Shown piece after piece: positions 51,357-60,184 of a DNA stretch of 64,000 nucleotides (its first letter is position 1; each line of letters begins with the position of its first letter). This DNA is from Treponema sp. (GTDB lineage: Bacteria; Spirochaetota; Spirochaetia; Treponematales; Treponemataceae). Both the position numbers and the translations under genes were made by a program. Where the stretch lies: the NCBI GenBank assembly GCA_016294035.1, contig JAEDCT010000010.1:1-64000 (forward strand), in the 5' to 3' direction. The notes under the pieces are model-generated. The model saw nothing but the letters and a program-made list of their open reading frames with translations, had not been told where the DNA came from and searched no databases.

Positions 51357-51929
51357 ATGAAAAGACTATCTGTAATTCTTTTGGTATTTATTCTGTTTTT
51401 TGCATCTTGTGTTTCATCAAGGCATCCAAAACTTTCAAGAACCATTGAAGGCGTGGGATTGAAATCAGCTGAACAGCTTACGGCTTTTTTCATGAGCCAG
51501 AGACCCGACAGTGACCGTGAAATGGTTTTTACTCTGGCATCATATTACATTGAAGAATGTTCAACCGAAGGAATTAACAGTGATGTTGCCTTTATTCAAA
51601 TGTGCCATGAAACCGGGTATCTTAAATTCGGGAATCTTGTTACTCCGGAAATGCACAATTACTGCGGACTTGGTTCAATCAACGAGGAGAACCGCGGGCT
51701 TGTTTTTGAAACAGAACAGCTTGGTGTAAGAGCTCATGTGCAGCACCTTCACGCCTATGGAACAACTGAAGACAAAGTCCTTGTAAATGAATGCATTGAT
51801 TCCAGGTATAAGTATGTACGGCCACGAGGAAAGTCTGTGGATATCTGGGGGCTTTCCGGAACATGGGCCAGCGATCCATATTACTCAATCAAGCTGGAAG
51901 AAAAAATGAAACTACTGGAAAAGTTCTAG
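51357..51929 (+). CDS. Glucosaminidase-family lipoprotein
   Basis: A 190-residue protein with a lipoprotein signal (FASC, Cys near 21). The rest resembles the N-acetylglucosaminidase/Bax family (PF01832): DVAFIQMCHETGYLKFG contains the catalytic Glu region, then NYCGLGSIN, GVRAHVQHLHAYG and WGLSGTWASDPYYS. It should cleave peptidoglycan or a similar glycan from the periplasmic face. TAAGGA precedes the ATG, which is 17 bases after the last pyrH-tail repeat. Confidence 0.85.
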   Translation: MKRLSVILLVFILFFASCVSSRHPKLSRTIEGVGLKSAEQLTAFFMSQRPDSDREMVFTLASYYIEECSTEGINSDVAFIQMCHETGYLKFGNLVTPEMHNYCGLGSINEENRGLVFETEQLGVRAHVQHLHAYGTTEDKVLVNECIDSRYKYVRPRGKSVDIWGLSGTWASDPYYSIKLEEKMKLLEKF

Positions 51930-52018
51930 AAATTAAACGGAAGTATTCCTTCACGGACAGTGGTAGGTATTTTTATATGTAATTTTTCATTCTGTCCGTG
52001 ATGTGGTATTCTAGAAAT
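51924..52018. repeat. Hairpin nested between two TTCTAGAAAT copies
   Basis: TCACGGACAG (51951-51960) and CTGTCCGTGA (51992-52001) form a perfect 10-bp stem with a 31-base loop. TTCTAGAAAT occurs in direct orientation at 51924-51933 and 52009-52018 around it, overlapping the stops of two convergent genes. It may be a bidirectional terminator or a tiny mobile palindrome. Confidence 0.5.
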
Positions 52019-52668
52019 CAAATCATCTTGCAGAAATCTTCAAGAAAAGCGTTGATCATTTCCATGCCTTCTTCGTCTGGTGGAAGACTGAACAATTCTC
52101 CCTCACCGTCGCGTGGATTTGAAACAATCAGTTTTTTTCTTTCAATAAGATAATTTTCCATAATTGTCTTGAATCCCGAGCAGAACCATTTTGCTGCAGA
52201 AGGAATCATTTGTTCACCGATCTTAAGCTTGTTAACCTTAAGCAGTGTTTCAAGAACAATCCTTGTCTGGGACAGAATTTTTTCTTCTTCTTCCTGAACA
52301 ATTTCGGCAGCTTTCATGTTGAAGTATTTCTGGCTTTCAATAAAAGTATAAATCTGGAACAGTGGAGATTTTTCATGCATCCTGACGTAGCGTGTGACAA
52401 TTCCCTTGAATACCGTTGCAGCAGGATATTTCTTTGCTACTGAATCAATGTCGGATGGAATGAAACTGATTTCCCTGTAGTATTCGCGGCATGAGTCAAG
52501 AGATTTTTCGAACAAGTCATCCCTGTTTTCAAAGTGATTGTATAGCGAAGCCTTCTTTATGTTGAGTGCGCCGGCAATGTCTGAAAGGCTTGCAGCACCT
52601 GCAGAGAGAAGAAAAGAAGTATCCAGGACAGCCTTGATTATGTCGTCTTTTGTAAGATGATCTGCCAT
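52018..52668 (-). CDS. TetR/AcrR-family transcriptional regulator
   Basis: A 216-residue protein with an N-terminal helix-turn-helix (LSDIAGALNIKKASLYNHFENRDDLFEKS) of the TetR family and a helical ligand-binding C-terminal part. The ATG at 52668 has GGGGGA about 9 bases upstream; a further 10 codons upstream are open but lack a site. It is divergent from the porin-like gene at 52890, and an inverted repeat lies between them (52695-52735), so the porin may be its target (inference). Confidence 0.9.
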   Translation of the reverse strand: MADHLTKDDIIKAVLDTSFLLSAGAASLSDIAGALNIKKASLYNHFENRDDLFEKSLDSCREYYREISFIPSDIDSVAKKYPAATVFKGIVTRYVRMHEKSPLFQIYTFIESQKYFNMKAAEIVQEEEEKILSQTRIVLETLLKVNKLKIGEQMIPSAAKWFCSGFKTIMENYLIERKKLIVSNPRDGEGELFSLPPDEEGMEMINAFLEDFCKMI

Positions 52669-52694
52669 AAAATTTTCCCCCGAAATATAAGCTA

Positions 52695-52735
52695 ACAATC
52701 GTTGGTCTTATGATAATTCAGAATATGACGATTGT
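52695..52735. promoter_or_regulatory. Inverted repeat in the tetR-porin intergenic region
   Basis: ACAATCGT (52695-52702) and ACGATTGT (52728-52735) are a perfect 8-bp inverted repeat 25 bases apart, starting 27 bases upstream of the regulator start. It is a candidate operator for autoregulation; no data support binding. Confidence 0.45.
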
Positions 52736-52811
52736 AAAGTTTCGAGTTTTTTTTATTTCAAACTGCATTATTAATATGAAGAAAAATATCAAGTAAAATT
52801 TAAAAAAAATA

Positions 52812-52840
52812 TTGACAACTAAAATACGAGGTTGTAGAAT
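52812..52840 (+). promoter_or_regulatory. Strong promoter of the porin-like gene
   Basis: A consensus TTGACA (52812-52817) and TAGAAT (52835-52840) are spaced by exactly 17 bases, followed by AAGGAGG 9 bases before the ATG at 52890. This is the strongest promoter seen in the window. Confidence 0.8.
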
Positions 52841-52889
52841 TAGGATATGGTAGCGTATGTTACCGCAAAAAATAAGGAGGCTATAAGAG

Positions 52890-53978
52890 ATGAAAAAGAC
52901 TCTAGTCGCAGCTGCTGTAGTAGCAGCATTGGCAACATCTGCATTCGCAGAAATTACATTTGGAGCATGGTTGCGCGTTCTTGCTGCACCAGTTGCATCT
53001 AATGGAGATGATACTGTTGTTGCAATGTCAAACTCATGGGGAGGAAGTGCACGTACAGCTCGTCTTAACGTTAATGCAGTAGCAGAAGATGGAAACGCAG
53101 GTTTCGCAATGGGAATGTACAACAGTGCAGCAATGGACCTTACAGCTGGTGATGAAGCTCAGATGTGGGTAAAGCCAGTTGAACAGGTTAAGGTATCTGT
53201 TGGTAAGTATGATAACAACACACTCCGTGGAGACCTTTGCTATGGTTCATGGAACTGGATGCGCTGTGGAGAGAACACAACTGGTGAAGGACTCATCATG
53301 TCTGGAAACGGTGATACAGGTCTCATGGTAGAAGTAACACCAATCGATGCTCTTTACATCCAGGCTTTGGTTCCATTCGCTAATGACGGCACATCTGTGC
53401 TCGCAGAAGATGCATACAAGGCAGCACGTGGTGGTTTTGCATACACAATCGACGGAATTGGTAAGCTCAAGGCTCAGTACATCGGAAAGGGTGATGACAA
53501 GACTGTAGAAGCAGAATTCGACCTCACAGCAGTTGACGGACTTTATGTTTGCGCTGGTGTAGTAGCAAACATTTGGGACGATGCAGCACCAGATGCTGCA
53601 ACAACAAAGATTGCAGTTGGTGCTTCTTACCAGATCAACGATGCATTGAAGGTTTCAGCATCAGGTGTATACCAGATGTATGATGATGTTGATGCAGACA
53701 TCGTAGTTGGTGCAGGTGTAGACTATGCATTGGCTGATGGTCTCAACGCAGTTGCAGACGTTCGCGCTCTTATTCCTACTGAAGATTATGAAGATGAAAA
53801 AGGTGATCCAACAGTATCATTCATGGTTGGACTCCAGAAGAACGTTTCTTCTAACGGATACATCGGAGTTGCATTCCAGGGTGTAACAAACGGTGGAACA
53901 TTATCTGGCGGTGCTGTTGACGGAACAGAAGACAACTTTGCTTGGGCAATCCCAGTAGCAGTTTCAGTTTACTTCTAA
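52890..53978 (+). CDS. Abundant outer-membrane porin-like protein
   Basis: A 362-residue protein with a classic signal peptide (about 1-20, ending SAFAE) and a mature part made of alternating Gly/aromatic strands with Trp-Asn-Trp turns, ending VPVAVSVYF with terminal Phe, as expected for a barrel protein. Codons are strongly biased to GCA, AAC, GAC and TAC compared with neighbours, fitting high expression, as do the near-consensus promoter and ribosome site. It resembles treponemal major outer-membrane porins only in type; I cannot name it. A strong terminator follows. TetR regulator divergent. Confidence 0.75.
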   Translation: MKKTLVAAAVVAALATSAFAEITFGAWLRVLAAPVASNGDDTVVAMSNSWGGSARTARLNVNAVAEDGNAGFAMGMYNSAAMDLTAGDEAQMWVKPVEQVKVSVGKYDNNTLRGDLCYGSWNWMRCGENTTGEGLIMSGNGDTGLMVEVTPIDALYIQALVPFANDGTSVLAEDAYKAARGGFAYTIDGIGKLKAQYIGKGDDKTVEAEFDLTAVDGLYVCAGVVANIWDDAAPDAATTKIAVGASYQINDALKVSASGVYQMYDDVDADIVVGAGVDYALADGLNAVADVRALIPTEDYEDEKGDPTVSFMVGLQKNVSSNGYIGVAFQGVTNGGTLSGGAVDGTEDNFAWAIPVAVSVYF

Positions 53979-54020
53979 TCACGTTGTCAAAAGCGACTTT
54001 TAGTGCCTAACTAGCACTTA

Positions 54021-54052
54021 AATCCCAGGAAGCAATTCCTGGGATTTTTTTT
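54021..54052 (+). terminator. Intrinsic terminator of the porin-like gene
   Basis: AATCCCAGGAA (54021-54031) pairs perfectly with TTCCTGGGATT (54036-54046), followed by eight or more T residues. Confidence 0.92.
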
Positions 54053-54118
54053 CTTTTCAAGATTATCCTTCCAAAACTTAAAATTACAAAAAATAATCAA
54101 CAAAAAAATCAAATTGCT

Positions 54119-54147
54119 TTGACAAGTATACAAGATATTTGTATACT
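54119..54147 (+). promoter_or_regulatory. sbcD promoter with a palindrome in its spacer
   Basis: TTGACA (54119-54124) and TATACT (54142-54147) are 17 bases apart. Between and overlapping them is the palindrome GTATACAA-gatat-TTGTATAC (54126-54146). Transcription would start close to 54154, the start codon itself. The palindrome is well placed to act as a repressor operator. Confidence 0.7.
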
Positions 54148-54153
54148 ATAATT

Positions 54154-55344
54154 ATGTCATTTAGAATACTTCATACTGCAGACTGGCACCTTGGAAAGAC
54201 ATTCCATGATCATTCATTGATTGAGGATCAGAAGAATTTCCTTGCTCAGATAAAAAATCATCTTGCCCAGAACATTTATGATGCACTGGTTGTTTCCGGT
54301 GATATTTTTGACCGTGAGAATCCTCCGCGGGAGGCATTCAATATGTTTGGTGATTTTCTTCATGAAATAAGCGAAATATGCCCAGACCTGGCAATGTTTT
54401 TTATTAAAGGTAACCATGATTCAACAAATTTTGGCTATCCACGAAGCTTGATACGAGACAAAAAAATTTATATCAGCGTTGATGAAACAAATCTTCTTGA
54501 ACCGGTTATTCTTGAAAAGGGCGGCGAGAAACTTGCAGTCTATCAGTTTCCTTTCATGCGGGAACTGTGTGATGGTGATAGTTTTTACAATGTTCAGCAG
54601 GAAATTGTTTCCTGGGCTGTAGATAAAATCAAAAAGTTTCATTCAGAAAACTATGCTGGAATTCCAATTGTGTTTTCTACCCATGTAACTGCCCTTGGTC
54701 ATTCTGAAAGCGAATATGACGCTAATTCAGTAGGGTTTGTTGAGGGCGTGAATGCCGGGTTGTTTTCTGATTTTGTCTATACTGCACTTGGTCATATTCA
54801 CAAGACCCAAAAATGCTCTTCAAAATCTAATGTCTATTACAGTGGAGCACCTCTTCTTTACTATTTTGACGCCAATCCTGAAACATGCTTTCTGGATGTG
54901 ACTATAGAAGGTTCGAATGTGTCTGTTAAAAAAATTCCATTCAAGCCCTTGCATCCTGTTTTAAGAATAAATGATTTTGTGAATGACTATCTCCAGGAAA
55001 ACGTAACTGAACTTTTGAAGGAAAAATACAATGGATGTTACCTGGAATTTGTTTATAAGGATCCAGTTCTGCCGGAAAATTCCAGGTCCAGCATCAAGAA
55101 AAATTTCAAGGTGCTTTCATTCAGGCCAGAAAAGACAATCGAAGACCAGATGATGGAAACTTCACTAAAAGAAAGGTCTAAAATTGTGCGAAAAGCCCGA
55201 GTGACCCCGGAAGAGCTATTTGATGCTTTTTTTGATGAACTTCATAAAGATAAGGTTAATCATGATACTGAAATTTATGGTGAAGCACGAAATATTTTCT
55301 CCAGGATCTGGAAGGAATCTCTTGATTCACAGGCGGAGGAATAA
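54154..55344 (+). CDS. sbcD: Exonuclease SbcCD, nuclease subunit D
   Basis: A 396-residue metallophosphoesterase nuclease (Mre11 homologue). Catalytic motifs are LHTADWHLG, SGDIFDRENPP, FIKGNHDS, STHVTALGHSESE and ALGHIHK. With SbcC it cuts hairpins and processes DNA ends. The ATG at 54154 gives the standard start MSFRILHTADWHLG; a longer frame would put the start inside the promoter. No ribosome binding site is present, and the predicted transcript begins at the ATG. It starts the operon sbcD-sbcC-polymerase-YolD-like. Confidence 0.95.
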   Translation: MSFRILHTADWHLGKTFHDHSLIEDQKNFLAQIKNHLAQNIYDALVVSGDIFDRENPPREAFNMFGDFLHEISEICPDLAMFFIKGNHDSTNFGYPRSLIRDKKIYISVDETNLLEPVILEKGGEKLAVYQFPFMRELCDGDSFYNVQQEIVSWAVDKIKKFHSENYAGIPIVFSTHVTALGHSESEYDANSVGFVEGVNAGLFSDFVYTALGHIHKTQKCSSKSNVYYSGAPLLYYFDANPETCFLDVTIEGSNVSVKKIPFKPLHPVLRINDFVNDYLQENVTELLKEKYNGCYLEFVYKDPVLPENSRSSIKKNFKVLSFRPEKTIEDQMMETSLKERSKIVRKARVTPEELFDAFFDELHKDKVNHDTEIYGEARNIFSRIWKESLDSQAEE

Positions 55345-55346
55345 GA

Positions 55347-58331
55347 ATGCGACCAATTTCACTTTACCTTAGAAATTTTGGCTCCTATGTTGAAGAAACA
55401 ATTGATTTTGGTCAGTTGCAGAGGAATTTGTTCATAGTTTCAGGTTCAACTGGAAGTGGAAAGTCCTTCATATTTGATGCCATGACATTTGCCATTTATG
55501 GATCATCCTGCGGTGACAGGGAAAAGTCTCGCCTGCGCAGGGATAATTGCACAGAGGATGATTCAACCATGGTAATTTTTACCTTTAGTTTGGGTTCTAT
55601 TATATATAGGGTGTCAAGAACATTGAAAGTCGCTCCTTCTGAAAAAGGAACGAGCAATGCAGTGACAAAAAAGAAGGTGGAAGTTTTAGACAGTCAGTCA
55701 AAGGAATTCAGAAAAATCAATCTGGATCCTGAAAAAGACCTTATAAAGCTTTCCTTGCAGGAATTCAAGCAGGTGATTCTTCTTCCGCAGAATAAGTTTT
55801 CTGATTTCATAAGGCAATCTGATGAAGACAAGAAAAAAACGCTGCAGAAAATTTTCCACACGGATATTGCTGACATAGTTCTGGATAAAATTAGTGCTGA
55901 GTACAAAAAGGTAAAGGATGAAAATGCACCGGTTGAAGCTCAAATTAACAGCATCCTTGACGGAAGAACAATAGAAGATATTGAGTTATCATTGGAAAAA
56001 TACAGAAATCAGATTGAAGAATGCACAAGTCAGATTAATGTTCAGAACTCAGAAGTTGAAAAACAGAATCTGCTAATCTCCCAATTGCAGGTTGAGCGGG
56101 AAAATGCAAAAAGAAAGCAGTCTCTTGAGCAGGAAAAGCGTGCCCTTGAGCAGGATTCAAAAAAAATCAGTGAGCTTAAGGAAAAGCTTGAAACAGGCAA
56201 AAGGGTTCTTCCCGTGTTCGATGCAATATGTGAAAGGAAAAATGCTCAATCAGAACACGAAGCGATTATTTTACAGGGAAAGGAAATTTCTGAGAATCTT
56301 CAGGAATCAAAAGAAAAACTCGAATTTTGTTCCAGAGAAAAGAAATTGATCCCGGAACTGGAAAGTTCAATTAAGGAGCTTTCATTTGTATTGAAGCAAA
56401 AAAATGACCTGCTTTCAAAAATTGGAGAGCGTGATGAAAAAAAATCCATGGTCGAAAAAGCTGCCTTAAATCTGGAAGAAAAAAGAAATGAGCTTGCAAA
56501 GGAAGAAAAAGTTCTTTCGGCAATAATGGCAAAATGCAGGGACAATAAAACACCTGAAGAAATTCTTGGAGAACTTCAGGAAAAAAGAATGCTCCTTATT
56601 ACAAGAAAAAATTCTCTTGATATTGAACTTCAAAGATCAAATGAAATTGAAAAATTAACTTCACAGGTTAAGGAACTTGAAAAAAGACTGCTGGCTGAAA
56701 ACAGCCAATACACTGAACTGGAAAAGCAGATTGACGCAGAAAAGGAAAATATTGAAAAGGAACGTGTTTCCAGGGAAATTTACGACACCAGTCTAAAACT
56801 TATTGAACTGGCAAAAAAACTTCCGGAAGGCAGAGCGTGTCCTCTTTGTGGATCAACCTGTCATCCTCATTTAATTGAAAGCTGTGATTATGTTCCACAA
56901 ATTGACTTGGATAAAGCTGAGAAAAATCTGGAAAAACTTTCTGATTCCCTGGCCGAAAGTAAAAGCCGGATTATTAAGATTAAAACCATGGTGGATGAAA
57001 AAAAGAAAATGATTGAATCCACAGGCAAGGCAGCACCACTTATGCAGCTTCAGGAAGAAATTAATGGTCTTGATGAAAATATCAGCAGATTGAATTCTGA
57101 GGAAGCTGTCTTTGTTGAACTGAAAAAAGAATATAAGAATGTTCTGGATAGTATTGGAGATCTGAAAATTACTGTTGAAAAGCTGGACGGAAATTATAAT
57201 GCAGCTCTCAGTTCATACAATGAATTTATAAGAAATTTCAATGAAAAGTCTGAGGTTAGCCGTGAAGAGCTTGAATCTGAGCTAGAAGAAATAAAGCTGA
57301 AGCATGATCAGGATGAAGCAAGGAAAAATTCTATCCTGAATGATTTTAGTACTGCAGAAAAGAAAGTTTCAGTTCTTGAGACGAAGAATGAAGATTGCAG
57401 GAAAAGCATTGATGCATCATCGGAAAAACTCAGCAAACTTATTTCTGTTGAAAGTGATTTGCTTAGGAATATCAAGGACATTGCAGCTTCCCCATCTGAT
57501 GTTGAAAGATTGCATTTGTCTCAGGACGAAATGGATGATTTTGAAAATAAAATTGCAGAATACGAGAAAAAACTTTTGTTTATTGATGGTCAGTTAAAAT
57601 CATTTAGTGAAACGCGGAATCTGGAAACAATTGAAAAAGAATTCTGTGAAAATGAAAAAATTGCTCATGAAAAGAAAGCAGTTCTTCTTGAATCCAATGC
57701 CAGACTTACTGAAGCTCAGACTCAGCTTAGGATTCTTTCAGAGGGACTTGAAAAGCTAAGTTCATTGATGGCACAAAGAAAAAAATCTCTGAAAGAAATG
57801 GAGTCCTATGAATTTCTCCTTGATTACATGCGTCCAAAATCTGGAGTTACTTTTGATCTCTGGTATCTTGCTGCATTCTTCAGTGAGGTTGTTACAAAGG
57901 CCGGTAAGCGATTCTATGATTTTTCTGACGGCCAATACACCTTCAATATCAATTCTTCTGTTTATAATGCAAAGGGGCAGAAGGGATTAAGTCTTTCAAT
58001 CCTGAATATGGAAAAGGGGACTGAGCTTCCAGTTTCATCTTTGAGTGGTGGTGAAATTTTTGAGGCATCATTAAGTCTTGCTCTGGCAATTACTGATTCA
58101 ATTTATGACAAGAGTGGTGGAATTGACCTGGATTCAATTTTCATAGATGAAGGTTTTGGAACACTTGATGACAGAACGCGAAATGTGGTGATTCCAATTT
58201 TGAGAAGACTCAGTTCAAGCAAAATGGTTGGAGTCATTTCTCATGTAAAGGAATTGCAGCAGGAAATCATGACACAAATTCAGGTATCCAAGTCTGAGGA
58301 TTTTGGTTCAAAGGTTAGGGTTGTAAACTAG
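55347..58331 (+). CDS. sbcC: Exonuclease SbcCD, ATPase subunit C
   Basis: A 994-residue SMC/Rad50-type ATPase. Walker A is GSTGSGKSFIFDAM (about residues 33-46), a coiled coil runs to a zinc hook with Cys498 and Cys501 (CPLCGSTCHPH), a second coiled coil follows, and the C-terminal head has the signature LSGGEIFEASLSLALA and Walker B SIFIDEGFGTLDD. It joins to SbcD, which ends 2 bases earlier. GAGGAATAAG precedes the ATG. Confidence 0.96.
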   Translation: MRPISLYLRNFGSYVEETIDFGQLQRNLFIVSGSTGSGKSFIFDAMTFAIYGSSCGDREKSRLRRDNCTEDDSTMVIFTFSLGSIIYRVSRTLKVAPSEKGTSNAVTKKKVEVLDSQSKEFRKINLDPEKDLIKLSLQEFKQVILLPQNKFSDFIRQSDEDKKKTLQKIFHTDIADIVLDKISAEYKKVKDENAPVEAQINSILDGRTIEDIELSLEKYRNQIEECTSQINVQNSEVEKQNLLISQLQVERENAKRKQSLEQEKRALEQDSKKISELKEKLETGKRVLPVFDAICERKNAQSEHEAIILQGKEISENLQESKEKLEFCSREKKLIPELESSIKELSFVLKQKNDLLSKIGERDEKKSMVEKAALNLEEKRNELAKEEKVLSAIMAKCRDNKTPEEILGELQEKRMLLITRKNSLDIELQRSNEIEKLTSQVKELEKRLLAENSQYTELEKQIDAEKENIEKERVSREIYDTSLKLIELAKKLPEGRACPLCGSTCHPHLIESCDYVPQIDLDKAEKNLEKLSDSLAESKSRIIKIKTMVDEKKKMIESTGKAAPLMQLQEEINGLDENISRLNSEEAVFVELKKEYKNVLDSIGDLKITVEKLDGNYNAALSSYNEFIRNFNEKSEVSREELESELEEIKLKHDQDEARKNSILNDFSTAEKKVSVLETKNEDCRKSIDASSEKLSKLISVESDLLRNIKDIAASPSDVERLHLSQDEMDDFENKIAEYEKKLLFIDGQLKSFSETRNLETIEKEFCENEKIAHEKKAVLLESNARLTEAQTQLRILSEGLEKLSSLMAQRKKSLKEMESYEFLLDYMRPKSGVTFDLWYLAAFFSEVVTKAGKRFYDFSDGQYTFNINSSVYNAKGQKGLSLSILNMEKGTELPVSSLSGGEIFEASLSLALAITDSIYDKSGGIDLDSIFIDEGFGTLDDRTRNVVIPILRRLSSSKMVGVISHVKELQQEIMTQIQVSKSEDFGSKVRVVN

Positions 58332-58341
58332 TTTATTTTCC

Positions 58342-59838
58342 ATGCAACGATATTATATTGCCATTGACTTGAAATCTTTTTATGCCTCTGTTGAATGTGC
58401 CGAAAGAAATCTTGATCCGTTGGACACAAATCTTATTGTTGCCGATGAGTCTAGAACGGACAAAACAATCTGTCTTGCTGTTTCTCCGTCAATGAAAAAA
58501 CATGGACTTCCTGGCAGGTGCAGACTGTTTGAGGCAAGACAAAAAATATCTGAGGTAAATCGCAGAAGAAAATCGGCCATACATCAAAGGCCATTTTCAT
58601 CTAAAACTTATTTGAATTCGGTTTTGGAATGTCATCCTGAATATGAATTGGATTGCATAATAGCACCGCCTCAAATGGCAAAATATATTAAGGTCAGCTC
58701 ACAAATTTATAACATCTATTTGAATTATGTGTCCAAAGAAGATATTCATGTTTATTCAATAGATGAAGTATTTATTGATGCAAGTCCTTATTTGAATATG
58801 TACAGCATGAGTCCCCGTGAACTGGCAATGAAAATGATTCAGGATGTTCTGCATGAAACTCATATAACTGCAACTGCAGGAATTGGAACAAATCTGTATC
58901 TGGCAAAAATTGCAATGGACATAGTTGCAAAGCATATTCCTGCGGATAAGGACGGTGTGCGTATTGCTGAACTTGATGAAATATCATTTAGAAAAAAACT
59001 CTGGAATCACAAGCCCCTTTCTGATTTCTGGAGAATTGGACCTGGAATCCAGGCACACCTGAATCGTCTTGGAATCCAGACAATGGGGGATCTGGCACGT
59101 GTTTCTCTAGGAAGCCCCAATGATGTTTTTAACCAGGAATTACTTTACAAGGAATTCGGCATTAATGCAGAGCTTTTGATTGATCATGCCTGGGGAATAG
59201 AACCATGCACAATGAATGCAATAAAAAATTACAAGTCAAAAAGATCAAGCGTGAGCCAGGGGCAGGTGCTCCAAAGTGCTTATGATTTTGACAAGGCCAG
59301 GATTGTAATTAGGGAAATGGCGGAAACTCTGAGTCTGGATTTGACTGAGAAAAATCTATTGTGCAGTCAGTTTTACGTTTTTATTGGTTATGATGCCCAG
59401 TGCGTTGAAAAGGCGAAGCATCTTTCCTGTGATCCTTATGGACGGCCCGTGCCAAAACCAGTGCATGGTGGCGTGAGTTTTGATCATCCAACTTCTTCTA
59501 CTAGTGTTCTGGCTGATTCTGCTGAATACATTTTTGAAAAGATTGCAGATAGAAATTTAAAGGTCAGGCGGTTAAATGTTTGTGCAAATAATGTTGTTGA
59601 TGAGGTAACTTATAAGGCCTGCCATAGATATGTTCAGGGTGAGTTGTTTGAAACTGAAAATGACAGGAAGGTGACGGAGCAGGAAAAGCTGCGGGAAGAA
59701 AAAGAACGCAATCTTCAGAAGATGGTTATTGAAGTCAAAAATAAGTATGGAAAAAATGCCATGCTCAAGGCAATGAATCTTCAAGATGGTGCAATGCAGA
59801 TTACAAGAAATGGGCAGATTGGAGGTCACAAGGCATGA
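58342..59838 (+). CDS. Y-family DNA polymerase (UmuC/UvrX-type)
   Basis: A 498-residue translesion polymerase. The catalytic acids are Asp9 in IAIDLKSFYASVE and Asp141-Glu142 in VYSIDEVFID. Fingers, thumb with helix-hairpin-helix (FWRIGPGIQAHLNRLGIQTMGDLA) and little-finger domains are in order. The insertion HPEYELDCIIAPPQM and the C-terminal tail with charged helix fit the UvrX/UmuC-like group instead of short DinB. It follows sbcC by 10 bases and is translationally coupled (ATGA) to a YolD-like small protein, a pairing typical of damage-inducible polymerases. Confidence 0.93.
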   Translation: MQRYYIAIDLKSFYASVECAERNLDPLDTNLIVADESRTDKTICLAVSPSMKKHGLPGRCRLFEARQKISEVNRRRKSAIHQRPFSSKTYLNSVLECHPEYELDCIIAPPQMAKYIKVSSQIYNIYLNYVSKEDIHVYSIDEVFIDASPYLNMYSMSPRELAMKMIQDVLHETHITATAGIGTNLYLAKIAMDIVAKHIPADKDGVRIAELDEISFRKKLWNHKPLSDFWRIGPGIQAHLNRLGIQTMGDLARVSLGSPNDVFNQELLYKEFGINAELLIDHAWGIEPCTMNAIKNYKSKRSSVSQGQVLQSAYDFDKARIVIREMAETLSLDLTEKNLLCSQFYVFIGYDAQCVEKAKHLSCDPYGRPVPKPVHGGVSFDHPTSSTSVLADSAEYIFEKIADRNLKVRRLNVCANNVVDEVTYKACHRYVQGELFETENDRKVTEQEKLREEKERNLQKMVIEVKNKYGKNAMLKAMNLQDGAMQITRNGQIGGHKA

Positions 59839-60038
59839 AAGAAAAGAACTATGATGAGATAATAAATTGCACACCTCCCAAATCAAAGACTCATGCTCCT
59901 TTAACCATGAGTCAGCGTGCGGCCCAGTTTAGTCCCTTTGCTGCCCTGACAGGTTATGATGAAAGCATCGAGGAAACTGCAATTGAACATGAGAAAATAA
60001 TTCTTGCCATGGAAACGGGGAAAATGGACTTGCAGTAA
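59835..60038 (+). CDS. YolD-like small protein coupled to the Y-family polymerase
   Basis: A 67-residue protein whose start overlaps the polymerase stop by 4 bases. It contains MSQRAAQFSPFAALTGYDESIEETA, the core that I recall from YolD-like proteins beside UvrX polymerases in Firmicutes. The QFSPF segment is reminiscent of sliding-clamp-binding peptides (QxSxF), which is an inference only. It may help the polymerase reach or leave the replication fork. A C-terminal helix follows. Confidence 0.75.
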   Translation: MKEKNYDEIINCTPPKSKTHAPLTMSQRAAQFSPFAALTGYDESIEETAIEHEKIILAMETGKMDLQ

Positions 60039-60070
60039 TTTTGTTCAGTGATGAAAAAAAAATTTCTGGA

Positions 60071-60105
60071 GCAAAAAAAAAGAGCACTTAGAAAACTAAG
60101 TACTC
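60071..60105 (-). terminator. Terminator after tRNA-Asn
   Basis: On the minus strand GAGTACTTAG-TTTT-CTAAGTGCTC is a 10-bp stem (one G-U) followed by nine T residues (plus-strand 60072-60081 region). On the plus strand the same stem is followed only by TTTAG, so it mainly ends the tRNA message but may help the YolD-like gene. Confidence 0.85.
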
Positions 60106-60111
60106 TTTAGT

Positions 60112-60184
60112 CGGCCCTTACTGGGCTTGAACCAGTGACACACGGATTAACAGTCCGTTGCTCTACCGACTGAGCTAAAGGACC
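60112..60184 (-). tRNA. tRNA-Asn (anticodon GTT)
   Basis: 73 bases on the minus strand. The acceptor stem GGTCCTT pairs with AAGGGCC (one G-U), the D-arm TAGCTCAGTCGGTAGAGC, anticodon stem ACGGA/TCCGT with loop CTGTTAA (anticodon GTT) and T-arm CTGGTTCAAGCCCAG are all intact. CCA is not encoded. It lies 78 bases after mnmG and on the same strand, followed by a strong terminator. Confidence 0.97.
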
